A DNA stretch of 64,000 nucleotides, taken from Tenacibaculum pacificus (GTDB lineage: Bacteria; Bacteroidota; Bacteroidia; Flavobacteriales; Flavobacteriaceae). This document shows positions 29,545 through 37,529 of this stretch, piece after piece; within the stretch, counting starts at the first letter, position 1, and every line of letters starts with the position of its first letter. The notes beneath the pieces are model-generated. The model had not been told where the DNA came from and did no database searches. It saw only the letters and a list, made by a program, of their open reading frames with translations. The position numbers and the translations under genes are program-made. The DNA is taken from contig NZ_CP115917.1 in assembly GCF_027941775.1 (NCBI RefSeq), forward strand, positions 2,585,001 through 2,649,000. Direction: 5' to 3'.

Positions 29545-29580
29545 TTGAAATTTATTTTTTTACAAAGATACATTATAAAC

Positions 29581-29615
29581 AAAAAACCTCATTAAATTTT
29601 AATTAATGAGGTTTT
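29581..29615 (-). terminator. Terminator after the TolC-like gene
   Basis: A stem AAAACCTCATTAA / TTAATGAGGTTTT. On the minus strand the stem is followed by T6, as needed for the gene ending at 29638. Confidence 0.8.
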
Positions 29616-29637
29616 AAGTTGTGTTTTATAATTGAAA

Positions 29638-31023
29638 TTAATCAACAATAGATTCCCCAAAATAAAATTTTAATACTTTTACTTTAAATATATAATCATA
29701 TTTAGAGCGTATCATTACTCCTTGTGCATTTACTAATCGATTACGAACTTGATCAAAATCAAATTGAGTCATTGATCCATAATCATAACTTACTTGAGCA
29801 TTTTTAAATGCTTCTTTTTGTGCTTCTAAAGATATTTGTGCCGCTTCAAATGTTTTTGCAGCTGCTTTAGCATCTAAAAATGATTTTTCTATTTCTTGTT
29901 GTAATTGTAATTTCTGATTTTCTAAAGCAAACTCACTTTGCGCTTTGTTAATTACAGATTTTGCTACTCTATTTTTTGTTTGAAAACCACTAAATATAGG
30001 AACACTTAATGATAGTCCTATACCGTAACTTAAATTATTATCTAATTGAGTCGTAAAACCATTTGGAACCGACTTTACAATCTTAGTTATTGGATCTGAT
30101 ACATATGTTACATCAGGCTCTCCAAATACCGTAAAATAAGAAGTACCTGCTCTTGCTGAATACCTTAAAGTAGGTAAATAAGCTCCTTTTGCTAACTTAA
30201 TATTTAAATCAGCATTATCTAAATTTAACTTTGCTTTATCTATTTCGGGTCTACTAGTTAATGCTTTCTCAAATACTTTTTTTGAAGAATCATACAACAA
30301 AGCTGTTGATGGAGAATTTACAATAATAGACGCTATATTAAAATTATCAGATGATACTTGAAGTAATTGTGCTAATGTTAACAAAGCTAAATTCAAGGTA
30401 TTTTCTTGTATTACAAGATTCTGAACATCATTTGCTGCTGTAGATTGTACATTTAATAAATCTCCTTTAGGAATAACCCCTGCTTCAAATTGTACTTTTG
30501 CTCTTGTAATCTGCTTTTTACTAATTTCTGCTTGAGTTTTAGCTACGGCTAAATTTTCTTTAGCAAATAATACATTCAAATACGAGTTTACAACATTTAA
30601 TGAAATATCATTTTCAATCTTTGCTAAATCGAACTTACTACCTTTAATATTAAGTAATGCTTGTTTTTTGGTATTTATATTTCTAAAACCATTAAAAATA
30701 GTTCCTCCTGCATCTAAACTAAAATTAGTAGAATATCTATCTTGACTTGTATTAACTCCACTAACTCCTGAAGATAATCCAAAGGTACTACTGTGTGAAT
30801 TACTTAAACTTAAATTAGGCAAAAAATTACCTTTAGCTATTTCAACATCTTTTTCGGCTAATGTGATATTTAGCTTGTTTTGTTTAATTGTTATGTTATT
30901 TTCTAAAGCGTGTTTTACACATTCTTTTAGTGTCCATTGTTTTTGAGAAAAACTAGCTAACGAAGTAAATAAAGCTGTAAATAGTACAATTTTTGTTTTC
31001 AAGAGGAATATTTTTTTGTTCAT
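29638..31023 (-). CDS. TolC family outer membrane efflux protein
   Basis: A 461-residue outer membrane factor from the ATG at 31023 (a TTG three codons upstream is also open). A signal peptide is followed by WTLKECVKHALENNITIKQ, the typical TolC start. Two repeats of the long coiled-coil outer membrane efflux pattern follow (AKTQAEISKKQITRAKVQFEAG; AQISLEAQKEAFKNAQVSYD). It forms the exit duct of a tripartite pump. The matching membrane-fusion and inner-membrane genes are not in this window. It follows the oxidase assembly cluster on the same strand but has its own terminator upstream and downstream. Confidence 0.9.
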   Translation of the reverse strand: MNKKIFLLKTKIVLFTALFTSLASFSQKQWTLKECVKHALENNITIKQNKLNITLAEKDVEIAKGNFLPNLSLSNSHSSTFGLSSGVSGVNTSQDRYSTNFSLDAGGTIFNGFRNINTKKQALLNIKGSKFDLAKIENDISLNVVNSYLNVLFAKENLAVAKTQAEISKKQITRAKVQFEAGVIPKGDLLNVQSTAANDVQNLVIQENTLNLALLTLAQLLQVSSDNFNIASIIVNSPSTALLYDSSKKVFEKALTSRPEIDKAKLNLDNADLNIKLAKGAYLPTLRYSARAGTSYFTVFGEPDVTYVSDPITKIVKSVPNGFTTQLDNNLSYGIGLSLSVPIFSGFQTKNRVAKSVINKAQSEFALENQKLQLQQEIEKSFLDAKAAAKTFEAAQISLEAQKEAFKNAQVSYDYGSMTQFDFDQVRNRLVNAQGVMIRSKYDYIFKVKVLKFYFGESIVD

Positions 31024-31162
31024 TATAGTCAATTAAGAAAAACAATAAGCAACTACATAACAATTGGTTATCATAATATTTTATTTTGATTATCGATAAT
31101 AACAAAACTCAACAATTATTTTTTTCTTTTTTATATGACGACCAAAAACAATATATGTTACA

Positions 31163-31190
31163 AAAAAAACACTCTTATTAAGAGTGTTAG
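31163..31190 (-). terminator. Terminator after the oxidase assembly cluster
   Basis: A stem AACACTCTT / AAGAGTGTT with loop ATT. The minus strand continues into T8, directly after the stop at 31187. Confidence 0.82.
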
Positions 31191-31399
31191 TTTTTTGATG
31201 ATTTTTTATGTCGATAAATAAAGTAAAATAAAACGCCAACTAAAATATAAGGAAATACCATTAAATAAGTAATTCCGTTATTAACGCCCTCGGCAATTGT
31301 TTCATTTCCTCCTTCTACAACTGCTTTACACATCGCACATTGAGCATTGGCATCGGCAGAAATAATTAATACTAAAATTAATAAAAGTTTTTTATACAT
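31187..31399 (-). CDS. Small Cys-containing membrane protein of the oxidase cluster
   Basis: A 70-residue protein with a signal peptide-like start (LLLILVLIISADANAQ) followed directly by the pair CAMC, and then one membrane helix (MVFPYILVGVLFYFIYR). It is the last gene of the SCO1-DUF420 unit and overlaps DUF420 by 8 bases. The placement and the C-x-x-C suggest a part in copper or thiol handling during cytochrome oxidase assembly; this is inference. Similar small genes occur at this place in other Flavobacteriaceae. Confidence 0.75.
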   Translation of the reverse strand: MYKKLLLILVLIISADANAQCAMCKAVVEGGNETIAEGVNNGITYLMVFPYILVGVLFYFIYRHKKSSKN

Positions 31400-31913
31400 A
31401 ATATGGTGATATCATTAAATATACAATTACACCTGTTACAGCTACATATAACCATAAAGGAAATGTAATTTTTGCTATTTTTTTGTGTTCAGGAAAATTA
31501 CCTAAACGAGCTCTCATAAAAGTGATTAATACAAAAGGAATTATAATAATCGATAATATAATATGTGTTATTAAAATAAAAAAGTAGATATATTTTATAA
31601 CTCCTTCGCCACCAAAATTAGTAGAATTTGAAGTCATATGATAAGCCACATACATTACTAAAAACAATGCTGAACAAGCAATTGCAGTAGTATTTAATTG
31701 TTCATGTAACTTTTTATTTCCTTTTTTTATAGCAATTACTGATGCTATTAATAATACAGCTGTCAGTCCGTTTATACTTGCGTATATTGGAGGTAAAAAC
31801 GATAACGGTTCAACATTAGGGATTTTAATTCCGAACAAAGCAGCCACAGCTATTGGAATAACAATGGAAACGATGGTAATAAATTTTTTATATTTCTGTT
31901 CTTTTGTGTTCAT
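31392..31913 (-). CDS. DUF420 family membrane protein (CtaM-like)
   Basis: A 173-residue protein with four or five membrane helices; the DUF420 pattern includes PPIYASINGLTAVLL, the histidines in YVAYHMTS and LITHIILSII, and GNFPEHKKIAKITFPLWLYVAVTGV near the end. The family is linked with haem-copper oxidase assembly, and CtaM of Bacillus and Staphylococcus is a relative. It follows SCO1 after 14 bases and overlaps the next small gene by 8 bases. Confidence 0.88.
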   Translation of the reverse strand: MNTKEQKYKKFITIVSIVIPIAVAALFGIKIPNVEPLSFLPPIYASINGLTAVLLIASVIAIKKGNKKLHEQLNTTAIACSALFLVMYVAYHMTSNSTNFGGEGVIKYIYFFILITHIILSIIIIPFVLITFMRARLGNFPEHKKIAKITFPLWLYVAVTGVIVYLMISPYYV

Positions 31914-31927
31914 AATACTGGTTTAAA

Positions 31928-32575
31928 TTATTCGTTTAATAATAACTTAATATCTTGTTTTAGTTCTTGAATTTGGTTTCCAAAACCATGCTCATCTAAG
32001 GCTCTGTAATACATTAAAGGGTTTCCGTGTTCATCATAACGAGAACGAATATTTCCATTTTTATCAACTAAAGCAAACAAACCAGAATGTTCAAAACCTC
32101 CATGTGAAACCTCTCCTTTTCCTACAAATAATTTAAACCCTTCGTTTGATAAATCATATACTACATCTTCAGATTTACCTGTTAACAAATGCCAATTTTT
32201 ATGATTAATACCATTTTTAAGCGCATATTGTTTTAATTGATTTGGTGTATCAATTTCTGGAGTAATCGAAAAAGAAGCAATTCCAAAGTTAGGATTTCCC
32301 ATAAATTCATTTTGAATATCTACCATTCGAGCATTCATTATAGGGCAAATAGTAGGACAAGTAGCAAAGAAAAACTCAACTATATATACTTTATCTTCAA
32401 AATTTTTATTGCTGATTGTTTCACCATTTTGATTGATAAACTCAAAATTTGGAACTTTATTAAAAGTATATAAATCGGCAGTTTGAAAATGTTTTATAAT
32501 TTTTGGCACCGAATAAATACCAAATAATAAAATAATAAACGAAATTCCAACGTATGAATAATTATTTTTTTTCAT
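31928..32575 (-). CDS. SCO1/SenC family copper chaperone
   Basis: A 215-residue membrane-anchored thioredoxin-fold protein that helps build the CuA site of cytochrome c oxidase. After one N-terminal membrane helix, the copper site CPTICP (within FFFATCPTICPIMNAR) is complete, and the third ligand is a histidine in the segment SHGGFEHSGLFALVDKNG. I place the start at the ATG 32575; a GTG ten codons upstream is open but overlaps the preceding gene more deeply. It still overlaps the upstream gene by 14 bases. Confidence 0.92.
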   Translation of the reverse strand: MKKNNYSYVGISFIILLFGIYSVPKIIKHFQTADLYTFNKVPNFEFINQNGETISNKNFEDKVYIVEFFFATCPTICPIMNARMVDIQNEFMGNPNFGIASFSITPEIDTPNQLKQYALKNGINHKNWHLLTGKSEDVVYDLSNEGFKLFVGKGEVSHGGFEHSGLFALVDKNGNIRSRYDEHGNPLMYYRALDEHGFGNQIQELKQDIKLLLNE

Positions 32576-33242
32576 TTGAAATGCTATTTGTTCTTCTGTC
32601 TTCACTCCTATTATTCTTCTTCAAAGCCATTTTATATTCTACTAAAACAACACTGATATCATCAATCATATCGTTTTTAAGTTCTGCTACAGAACTCATA
32701 GTATAACCGAATAAATCTTGATTTTCTAAACTTTTAATTGTTGACTTTCCTCTTCTTAAATTAAGTTCTTTATCAACAATATAGGCTTTTGGCGAATGGG
32801 TATTTTTATCTAAAGGATTTGGAGTTTTAAAACTTTCATGTAAAGCTTCCATTTCTTCGGAAGAAGCAAAAATAAAGTCCCATCTACTTAAATCAGTATT
32901 AACACTTAACATCTTTTTTAAGTCTTCTATTTCTTCTTTTTGACTTTTATCAACTAAAGAAATCATTTGAAAACTAACATAATTATTAAACTTAGTATAA
33001 ATTTTTTCTTTTAAATTATATACTTCTCCTTTTACTAAGTCAATGTCATTCCCTAAAAAAGTAACTACAGTAACTCTTTTATCAAAAGAAAAACCTTTAT
33101 TAATTAAAGAAATATCAATAACACTTTTAGATACTACAGGTAATTTTCCAAAATTATGTGTACCTAATTGTAATAATATATAAAACAATAATGGTACTAT
33201 AAAGAGTGCAAATAATACCGTAAACTTTTTAAATTTATCCAT
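32562..33242 (-). CDS. SCO-like membrane-anchored protein lacking the copper cysteines
   Basis: A 226-residue protein with one N-terminal membrane helix (VLFALFIVPLLFYILLQLG) and a soluble domain with a thioredoxin-like order of elements: VTVVTFLGNDIDLVKGEV, then VSFQMISLVDKSQ, then AYIVDKELNLRRG. It contains no CxxxC and no cysteine pair. It precedes SCO1 and overlaps it by 14 bases. I read it as a degenerate SCO paralogue or partner. Function is unknown; the cluster context points to cytochrome oxidase assembly. Confidence 0.72.
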   Translation of the reverse strand: MDKFKKFTVLFALFIVPLLFYILLQLGTHNFGKLPVVSKSVIDISLINKGFSFDKRVTVVTFLGNDIDLVKGEVYNLKEKIYTKFNNYVSFQMISLVDKSQKEEIEDLKKMLSVNTDLSRWDFIFASSEEMEALHESFKTPNPLDKNTHSPKAYIVDKELNLRRGKSTIKSLENQDLFGYTMSSVAELKNDMIDDISVVLVEYKMALKKNNRSEDRRTNSISNEKK

Positions 33243-33262
33243 TTTCAGCTGTTATTAAAGTC

Positions 33263-33293
33263 AAAAAAAGGGTGGTTAAAACCACCCTTTTTT
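33263..33293 (-). terminator. Terminator between oxidase subunit IV and the SCO unit
   Basis: A stem AAAGGGTGGTT / AACCACCCTTT with A and T runs at both sides. It lies between two genes of the same strand, so the structural subunits and the assembly genes may be expressed at different levels. Confidence 0.8.
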
Positions 33294-33308
33294 AAATATT
33301 TTATTCAA

Positions 33309-33647
33309 TTACCATTTTACTAATGGTGCTAATGTTTCATGTAAATAATCACCTTCTATTAAAATAATAAATAATAGATAAGAAACTAAAAATACAGCTG
33401 TCCAAACAATTGATCTTCTAAGCCATGTTTTTTCACCTTCTAAGTGCATAAAAGCCCAAGCAATATAATACGCTTTAACAAGTGTTAGGATTATAAACAA
33501 CCAGTTTAACCAACTAGTACCCCATCCATGTAAGTGTAATGAATCTGGTTTAACAATACCAAAAGCAACTTCAACAGTTGTTATAATTGTTAAGATTGCT
33601 AAAACAATCCAGATTCTTTTTTTATTTGATTCGTGTGCGTGTCCCAT
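33309..33647 (-). CDS. Cytochrome c oxidase subunit IV family protein
   Basis: A 112-residue protein with three membrane helices and the CyoD/CtaF-like pattern: ESNKKRIWIVLAILTIITTVEVAFG, the helix LFIILTLVKAYYIAWAFMHLE, and a last helix. The second helix with VKAYYIAWAFMHL is characteristic of the family. It accompanies the two subunit III genes upstream, 18 bases away. The small subunit stabilises the haem-copper oxidase. Confidence 0.88.
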   Translation of the reverse strand: MGHAHESNKKRIWIVLAILTIITTVEVAFGIVKPDSLHLHGWGTSWLNWLFIILTLVKAYYIAWAFMHLEGEKTWLRRSIVWTAVFLVSYLLFIILIEGDYLHETLAPLVKW

Positions 33648-33665
33648 TTTAATATCGTTTTTTAA

Positions 33666-34649
33666 TTATACTAAATAGAAAAAGGTAAATACAAATACCC
33701 AAACTAAATCTACAAAGTGCCAATATAAACCTACTTTTTCAACCATTTCATAGTGTCCTCTACGTTCGTAAGTACCTAATACTACATTGAAAAATATAAT
33801 AATATTTAAGATAATCCCTGATAATACGTGGAAACCGTGGAAACCAGTAATAAAGAAGAAGAAATCTGCAAAAATAGGATTACCATATTCATTTTCGTGT
33901 AAGTTAGCACCTTCAACAACTTTAGTTGCTAAAGCTAATTTAGCTAAACTTTCAGCTCTTGATAAAACAATTTTTTGTTTTGTTTCGGTATTTAACTGCT
34001 CCGTTCTTATTAATAAAGAAGGATCAGCTTTAAAAGCTTCCTGAATTTGTGCTATTGAATACTCAGAAATGGTAGCTTCTTTTTCAAACCATAATCCATT
34101 TTCACGAGTATGTTGAACTCTATCATCTTTTCTTTCAGCATGAACAAAATCAGCTAAAGCTATTTGATGACCGTCTTTTACAAACTGTAAAATATGATTA
34201 TTGGTTGTTTTAACAGCTCCATAAGAACCATTGATAAAGTTTTTCCACTCCCACGCTTGCGATCCTACGAAAATAATTCCGAAAATGATCGTTGCAAACA
34301 TATACCAAGCAACTTTCTTTTGTTTCTTTTGATGACCTGCATCAACGGCTAACACCATTGTTACTGATGAAATAATTAAAATAAATGTCATCAAAGCTAC
34401 ATAATACATGGGTGCATGCACACCACGTAACCCTGGAAAGTGAGTAAACACTTCATCAGCTATTGGCCATGAGTCAATAAATTTAAAACGAGTTAAACCA
34501 TACGCGGCTAAAAACCCCGAAAAGGTTAATGCATCTGAAACGATGAAAAACCACATCATCATTTTACCATAACTAGCGCCAAATGGTTTTTCACCACCTC
34601 CGCCCCAGGCTTCTTTCTTATCAGAATTTACAGCAATATTTGCTTCCAT
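33666..34649 (-). CDS. Cytochrome c oxidase subunit III with a large extramembrane insertion
   Basis: A 327-residue subunit III. The N-terminal part (KPFGASYGKMMMWFFIVSDALTFSG) and the C-terminal part (FFFITGFHGFHVLSGIILN, then VGLYWHFVDLVWVFVFTFFYL) are typical. Between about residues 145 and 255, where the usual protein has a short loop, there is an insertion of about 100 polar residues (for example VHAERKDDRVQHTRENG and LSRAESLAKLALATK). It lies 18 bases before subunit IV. Insertions at this place occur in other Bacteroidota oxidases; the job of the loop is unknown. Confidence 0.9.
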   Translation of the reverse strand: MEANIAVNSDKKEAWGGGGEKPFGASYGKMMMWFFIVSDALTFSGFLAAYGLTRFKFIDSWPIADEVFTHFPGLRGVHAPMYYVALMTFILIISSVTMVLAVDAGHQKKQKKVAWYMFATIIFGIIFVGSQAWEWKNFINGSYGAVKTTNNHILQFVKDGHQIALADFVHAERKDDRVQHTRENGLWFEKEATISEYSIAQIQEAFKADPSLLIRTEQLNTETKQKIVLSRAESLAKLALATKVVEGANLHENEYGNPIFADFFFFITGFHGFHVLSGIILNIIIFFNVVLGTYERRGHYEMVEKVGLYWHFVDLVWVFVFTFFYLV

Positions 34650-34705
34650 AAATCTCTTTTTGTTAATTTTTGTTAAAACAGTGTGCCAAAATTACGTAAT
34701 TTTCA

Positions 34706-35290
34706 TCATCTTATGAAATAGAAAAAGAAAAATAGATAAATCCATAAAACATCTACGAAATGCCAAAAGATTCCACCTAACTCAAAGCCAAGCATATCGG
34801 CTGCTGAATATTTCTTTTTAAAATGATTATAAATAACGACTAACAATACAATTACACCTGCTAAAAGGTGCAAAATATGCATAAATGTAATTCCTAATAT
34901 AAAAGATGTAGATACAGTACTTTCTGGACCTGTAAAAAACAAGCCTACAGCTTTTAACTCGTTAAACCCCACATATTGATACCATACAAATCCTAATCCT
35001 AAAATTAAAGTTGCTAGTAAACTAAGCAATGAAGCTTTTAAATTATTTTTCTTTAAAAATTTTTGAGATAAAATTAAGGTAATACTACTTAATACTATTA
35101 AAATAGTACTAATAAAAAATGCTTGTGGCAAATCAAAAGTAACCCAATCATCTCGTTTCATACTTACTACGTAAGCACTTGTTAGCCCTGCAAAAAACAT
35201 GACCATACTAATCATAGCAACCCATAACATTGGCTTTGCCGATTTTCTTTTACCTGCCGTTAATTCTTCTTGTAATGTTTGTGTGCTCAT
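34706..35290 (-). CDS. Cytochrome c oxidase subunit III (short form)
   Basis: A 194-residue haem-copper oxidase subunit III with five membrane helices. Conserved blocks are KPMLWVAMISMVMFFAGLTSAYVV, the helix GITFMHILHLLAGVIVL with its histidines, and GGIFWHFVDVLWIYLFFFFYF at the end. It has no loop insertion, in contrast to the following paralogue. It begins directly after ctaB (stop-start distance of one base), which makes one operon ctaB-coxIII-coxIII-coxIV. Confidence 0.9.
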   Translation of the reverse strand: MSTQTLQEELTAGKRKSAKPMLWVAMISMVMFFAGLTSAYVVSMKRDDWVTFDLPQAFFISTILIVLSSITLILSQKFLKKNNLKASLLSLLATLILGLGFVWYQYVGFNELKAVGLFFTGPESTVSTSFILGITFMHILHLLAGVIVLLVVIYNHFKKKYSAADMLGFELGGIFWHFVDVLWIYLFFFFYFIR

Positions 35291-36193
35291 TTAGTGTAAA
35301 AATTTATCTACCACATAAATTATGGGTACAATTGTTATATAAAAAACGCTCGCTAACATTAATTTTCGCGCGTCAGTATTTTCTTCTGATTTATATAATT
35401 TAAAAGCATAATACAACATTAACACTCCTAATAATAAAACTATAATAGCTGTTATTGGATAAATATAAAAATTACCAGTTACTTTTAACACCGGTGCTAC
35501 CGACATTAAAATCATAATACAAGTGTAAAAAATTATTTGAACAACAGCTCCTTTATCTTTTTTATCCATAGGAAGCATGTGTAAGCCTGCTTTATTGTAC
35601 TCTTCAAATTGTAACCAACCGATTGCCCAAAAGTGAGGAAACTGCCAAAAAAATTGAATCATAAATAAAAAACCTGCTTCAATACCAAATTCACCTGTTG
35701 CAGCAACCCAACCTAACATAAAAGGAATTGCTCCTGGAATAGCACCAACAAAAACAGCTAACGGAGTTACAGCTTTTAAAGGTGTGTAAGCACTTGTATA
35801 TAAAAAAATAGAAATTGCACCAAACAAAGCACATTTCGGATTTATAGCATATAAAATTCCAATACCCGCAATAGTAAAAATAATGGCTATTGTTAATGCT
35901 ACATTCACGCTCATTCTACCAGCTGGTAAAGGACGATCTTTAGTGCGTTTCATTAATGAATCTATATCTTTCTCTATAACCTGATTAAAGGCATTCGAAG
36001 CTCCTACCATTAAGTACCCACCAAAAGCTAGTAAAAACACTACAGTATAGTCAATTGTTTCAGCTCCTAATAAATACCCCGTAATAGAAGTAAAAACAAC
36101 ACTGATAGATAAACCGACTTTAGTTAATTGTTTAAAATCATCAAACAATGATTTTAAAGATACTTGATTATGTGCAGGTGAGGATAAATTCAA
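35291..36193 (-). CDS. ctaB: Protohaem IX farnesyltransferase (haem O synthase)
   Basis: A 300-residue UbiA-family membrane enzyme that adds a farnesyl group to haem B to make haem O for the oxidase. The prenyl-diphosphate site is NAFNQVIEKDIDSLMKRTKD, followed by RPLPAGRMS; the second acidic loop region is YNKAGLHMLP. About eight membrane helices are seen. The start is TTG at 36193 and no in-frame ATG precedes the conserved region. It heads the oxidase cluster. Confidence 0.93.
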   Translation of the reverse strand: MNLSSPAHNQVSLKSLFDDFKQLTKVGLSISVVFTSITGYLLGAETIDYTVVFLLAFGGYLMVGASNAFNQVIEKDIDSLMKRTKDRPLPAGRMSVNVALTIAIIFTIAGIGILYAINPKCALFGAISIFLYTSAYTPLKAVTPLAVFVGAIPGAIPFMLGWVAATGEFGIEAGFLFMIQFFWQFPHFWAIGWLQFEEYNKAGLHMLPMDKKDKGAVVQIIFYTCIMILMSVAPVLKVTGNFYIYPITAIIVLLLGVLMLYYAFKLYKSEENTDARKLMLASVFYITIVPIIYVVDKFLH

Positions 36194-36213
36194 TTCTAGT
36201 TATTTTATTTTTG

Positions 36214-36221
36214 CAAAGATA
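36214..36221 (-). promoter_or_regulatory. Candidate -7 box (TATCTTTG, minus strand) of the oxidase cluster
   Basis: The minus strand reads TATCTTTG 20 bases before the ctaB TTG start, matching the Bacteroidota -7 pattern. Confidence 0.45.
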
Positions 36222-36313
36222 TTTCTTTCTTACTTAATGACCATAAAAAAGGATAGTAATCGAAATATTTTAAAAAAAATGATAAAAAGTTTTTTTTATC
36301 TAATAAAAGGTTG

Positions 36314-36321
36314 TAGATTTG
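36314..36321 (+). promoter_or_regulatory. Candidate -7 box (TAGATTTG) of the tRNA cluster
   Basis: TAGATTTG fits TAnnTTTG and lies 50 bases before tRNA-Gly, with an AT-rich upstream tract. Confidence 0.45.
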
Positions 36322-36371
36322 CACCCGCATCGAAACACATGCAAACGATCTTTAAAATAATTTTTGACTAC

Positions 36372-36443
36372 GCGAAAGTAGCTCAGGGGTAGAGCATCAC
36401 CTTGCCAAGGTGGGGGTCGCGGGTTCAAATCCCGTCTTTCGCT
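36372..36443 (+). tRNA. tRNA-Gly (anticodon GCC)
   Basis: A 72-base cloverleaf. The acceptor stem GCGAAAG pairs with CTTTCGC, the D-arm contains GCTCAGGGGTAGAGC, the anticodon loop holds GCC (CTTGCCAAG), and the T-arm is GCGGGTTCAAATCCCGT. No CCA is encoded; the discriminator base is T. A frame on the other strand across it is not a gene. Confidence 0.96.
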
Positions 36444-36498
36444 CTGAGACTTTCTTAAAAAAAATATACCAATTTGATTGTATGACAATCAAAACTAC

Positions 36499-36582
36499 GC
36501 TGAAGTGGTGGAATTGGTAGACACGTTGGACTTAAAATCCAATGGCCCTTGGGCCGTGCGGGTTCAAGTCCCGCCTTCAGTA
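36499..36582 (+). tRNA. tRNA-Leu (anticodon UAA), first copy
   Basis: An 84-base tRNA with a long variable arm. The acceptor arm is GCTGAAG with CTTCAGT, the anticodon loop reads CTTAAAA (anticodon TAA), and the T-arm is GCGGGTTCAAGTCCCGC. The variable arm is GGCCCTTGGGCC. Followed by its own terminator. Confidence 0.96.
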
Positions 36583-36584
36583 CT

Positions 36585-36616
36585 AAGCCTCGCTTTAATT
36601 AGCGAGGTTTTTTTTA
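36585..36616 (+). terminator. Terminator after the first tRNA-Leu
   Basis: A stem GCCTCGCT / AGCGAGGT with loop TTAATT and a run of T, 3 bases after the tRNA. Confidence 0.85.
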
Positions 36617-36649
36617 AGAAAGAGTCAAAAAGAAATATAAAATCCACTT

Positions 36650-36733
36650 GCTGAAGTGGTGGAATTGGTAGACACGTTGGACTTAAAATCCAATGACCCT
36701 TGGGTCGTGCGGGTTCAAGTCCCGCCTTCAGTA
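36650..36733 (+). tRNA. tRNA-Leu (anticodon UAA), second copy
   Basis: A second 84-base tRNA-Leu(UAA), identical to the first except for two bases in the variable arm: GACCCTTGGGTC instead of GGCCCTTGGGCC. The two changes compensate each other and keep the stem. It has its own terminator downstream. Confidence 0.96.
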
Positions 36734-36735
36734 CT

Positions 36736-36767
36736 AAGCCTTAACATTTATTTGTTAAGGCTTTTTT
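36736..36767 (+). terminator. Terminator after the second tRNA-Leu
   Basis: A stem AAGCCTTAAC / GTTAAGGCTT followed by T6. Confidence 0.85.
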
Positions 36768-36850
36768 ATGCTTTAATAATAAGTAACTGAAAAAACATTT
36801 ATATCTTTCAAAAATTAAAGAACACTTTATCAGTTATTGGCAACAATTAA

Positions 36851-37414
36851 ATGAAACATCCCTTAAAGCAACATATAGAAGAAATAATTAAACTGACAGA
36901 CGAAGAGTTTAAATTCATCTTGAGCCATTTTGAAACGACAACCAAACGTAAACATCAATATATTTTACAAGAAAATGAAATTGCTGACAAAGAATATTGG
37001 ATAGTGAAAGGTTGTCTAAAAAGCTACTTTTTTGACGAAAGCGGAAAAGAACATATTTTACAATTTGGAATGGAAAATTGGTGGATAACAGATTATGAAT
37101 CCTTTATAAAACAATCTAAATCAAAAATAAATATAGACTGTATCGAAGATTCCGAATTGCTTTACATAACTTATGAAAATAGAGAAAAACTCACCAAAGA
37201 AATGCACAAAATGGAACGATTTTGGGCGAAGAAAAGTAAGTTTGGCAGAATAGCACTTCAAAATAGAATCTTATCATTATTAAAAAATTCTTCAAAAGAA
37301 CGCTATGAGTTACTTCTGGAACAATACCCAAAACTTTTTCAAAGAGTACCAAAAAAACTTATAGCTTCCTATTTAGGAGTCAGTAGAGAAACATTAAGCC
37401 GATTAAATTCGTAA
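36851..37414 (+). CDS. Crp/Fnr family transcriptional regulator
   Basis: A 187-residue regulator: a cyclic-nucleotide-binding type beta barrel (residues about 20-110, with KHQYILQENEIADKEYWIVKGCLKSYF), a dimer helix, and a short helix-turn-helix end (KKLIASYLGVSRETLSRL at about 170-187). No cysteine pattern for an iron-sulfur cluster is seen, so it belongs to the ligand-free or small-ligand class common in Bacteroidota. A perfect CRP-type palindrome lies 18 bases after its stop, before DoxX, and is a likely target. Confidence 0.9.
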   Translation: MKHPLKQHIEEIIKLTDEEFKFILSHFETTTKRKHQYILQENEIADKEYWIVKGCLKSYFFDESGKEHILQFGMENWWITDYESFIKQSKSKINIDCIEDSELLYITYENREKLTKEMHKMERFWAKKSKFGRIALQNRILSLLKNSSKERYELLLEQYPKLFQRVPKKLIASYLGVSRETLSRLNS

Positions 37415-37431
37415 AATAAATTTCTTTAACG

Positions 37432-37447
37432 TGTGACATTTGTCACA
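37432..37447. promoter_or_regulatory. CRP/FNR-type operator TGTGACATTTGTCACA
   Basis: The sequence has half-sites TGTGACA and TGTCACA that are perfect inverted repeats with a 2-base centre, and fits the E. coli CRP consensus TGTGA-N6-TCACA. It lies between the Crp/Fnr gene and the DoxX-tautomerase pair. That it is bound by the neighbouring regulator is inference. Confidence 0.65.
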
Positions 37448-37529
37448 AATTAATAGTGACAATAGTCCTGTGGTTAGTCCAGTCATTTTTTGACTTTTGT
37501 ATCATAATAATTTTAAAAAATTAAATGAT

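Noticed and set aside
36300..36488. Minus-strand frame across tRNA-Gly
   Set aside because: It overlaps a certain tRNA gene and has no coding features.
36585..36616. Repeat or CRISPR-like unit near the tRNA-Leu genes
   Set aside because: The similarity is the duplicated tRNA itself plus ordinary terminators; no regular spacers exist anywhere in the window.
37497..37529. Upstream TTG start of the DoxX gene
   Set aside because: The extra residues have no DoxX similarity; the ATG at 37530 gives the usual length.
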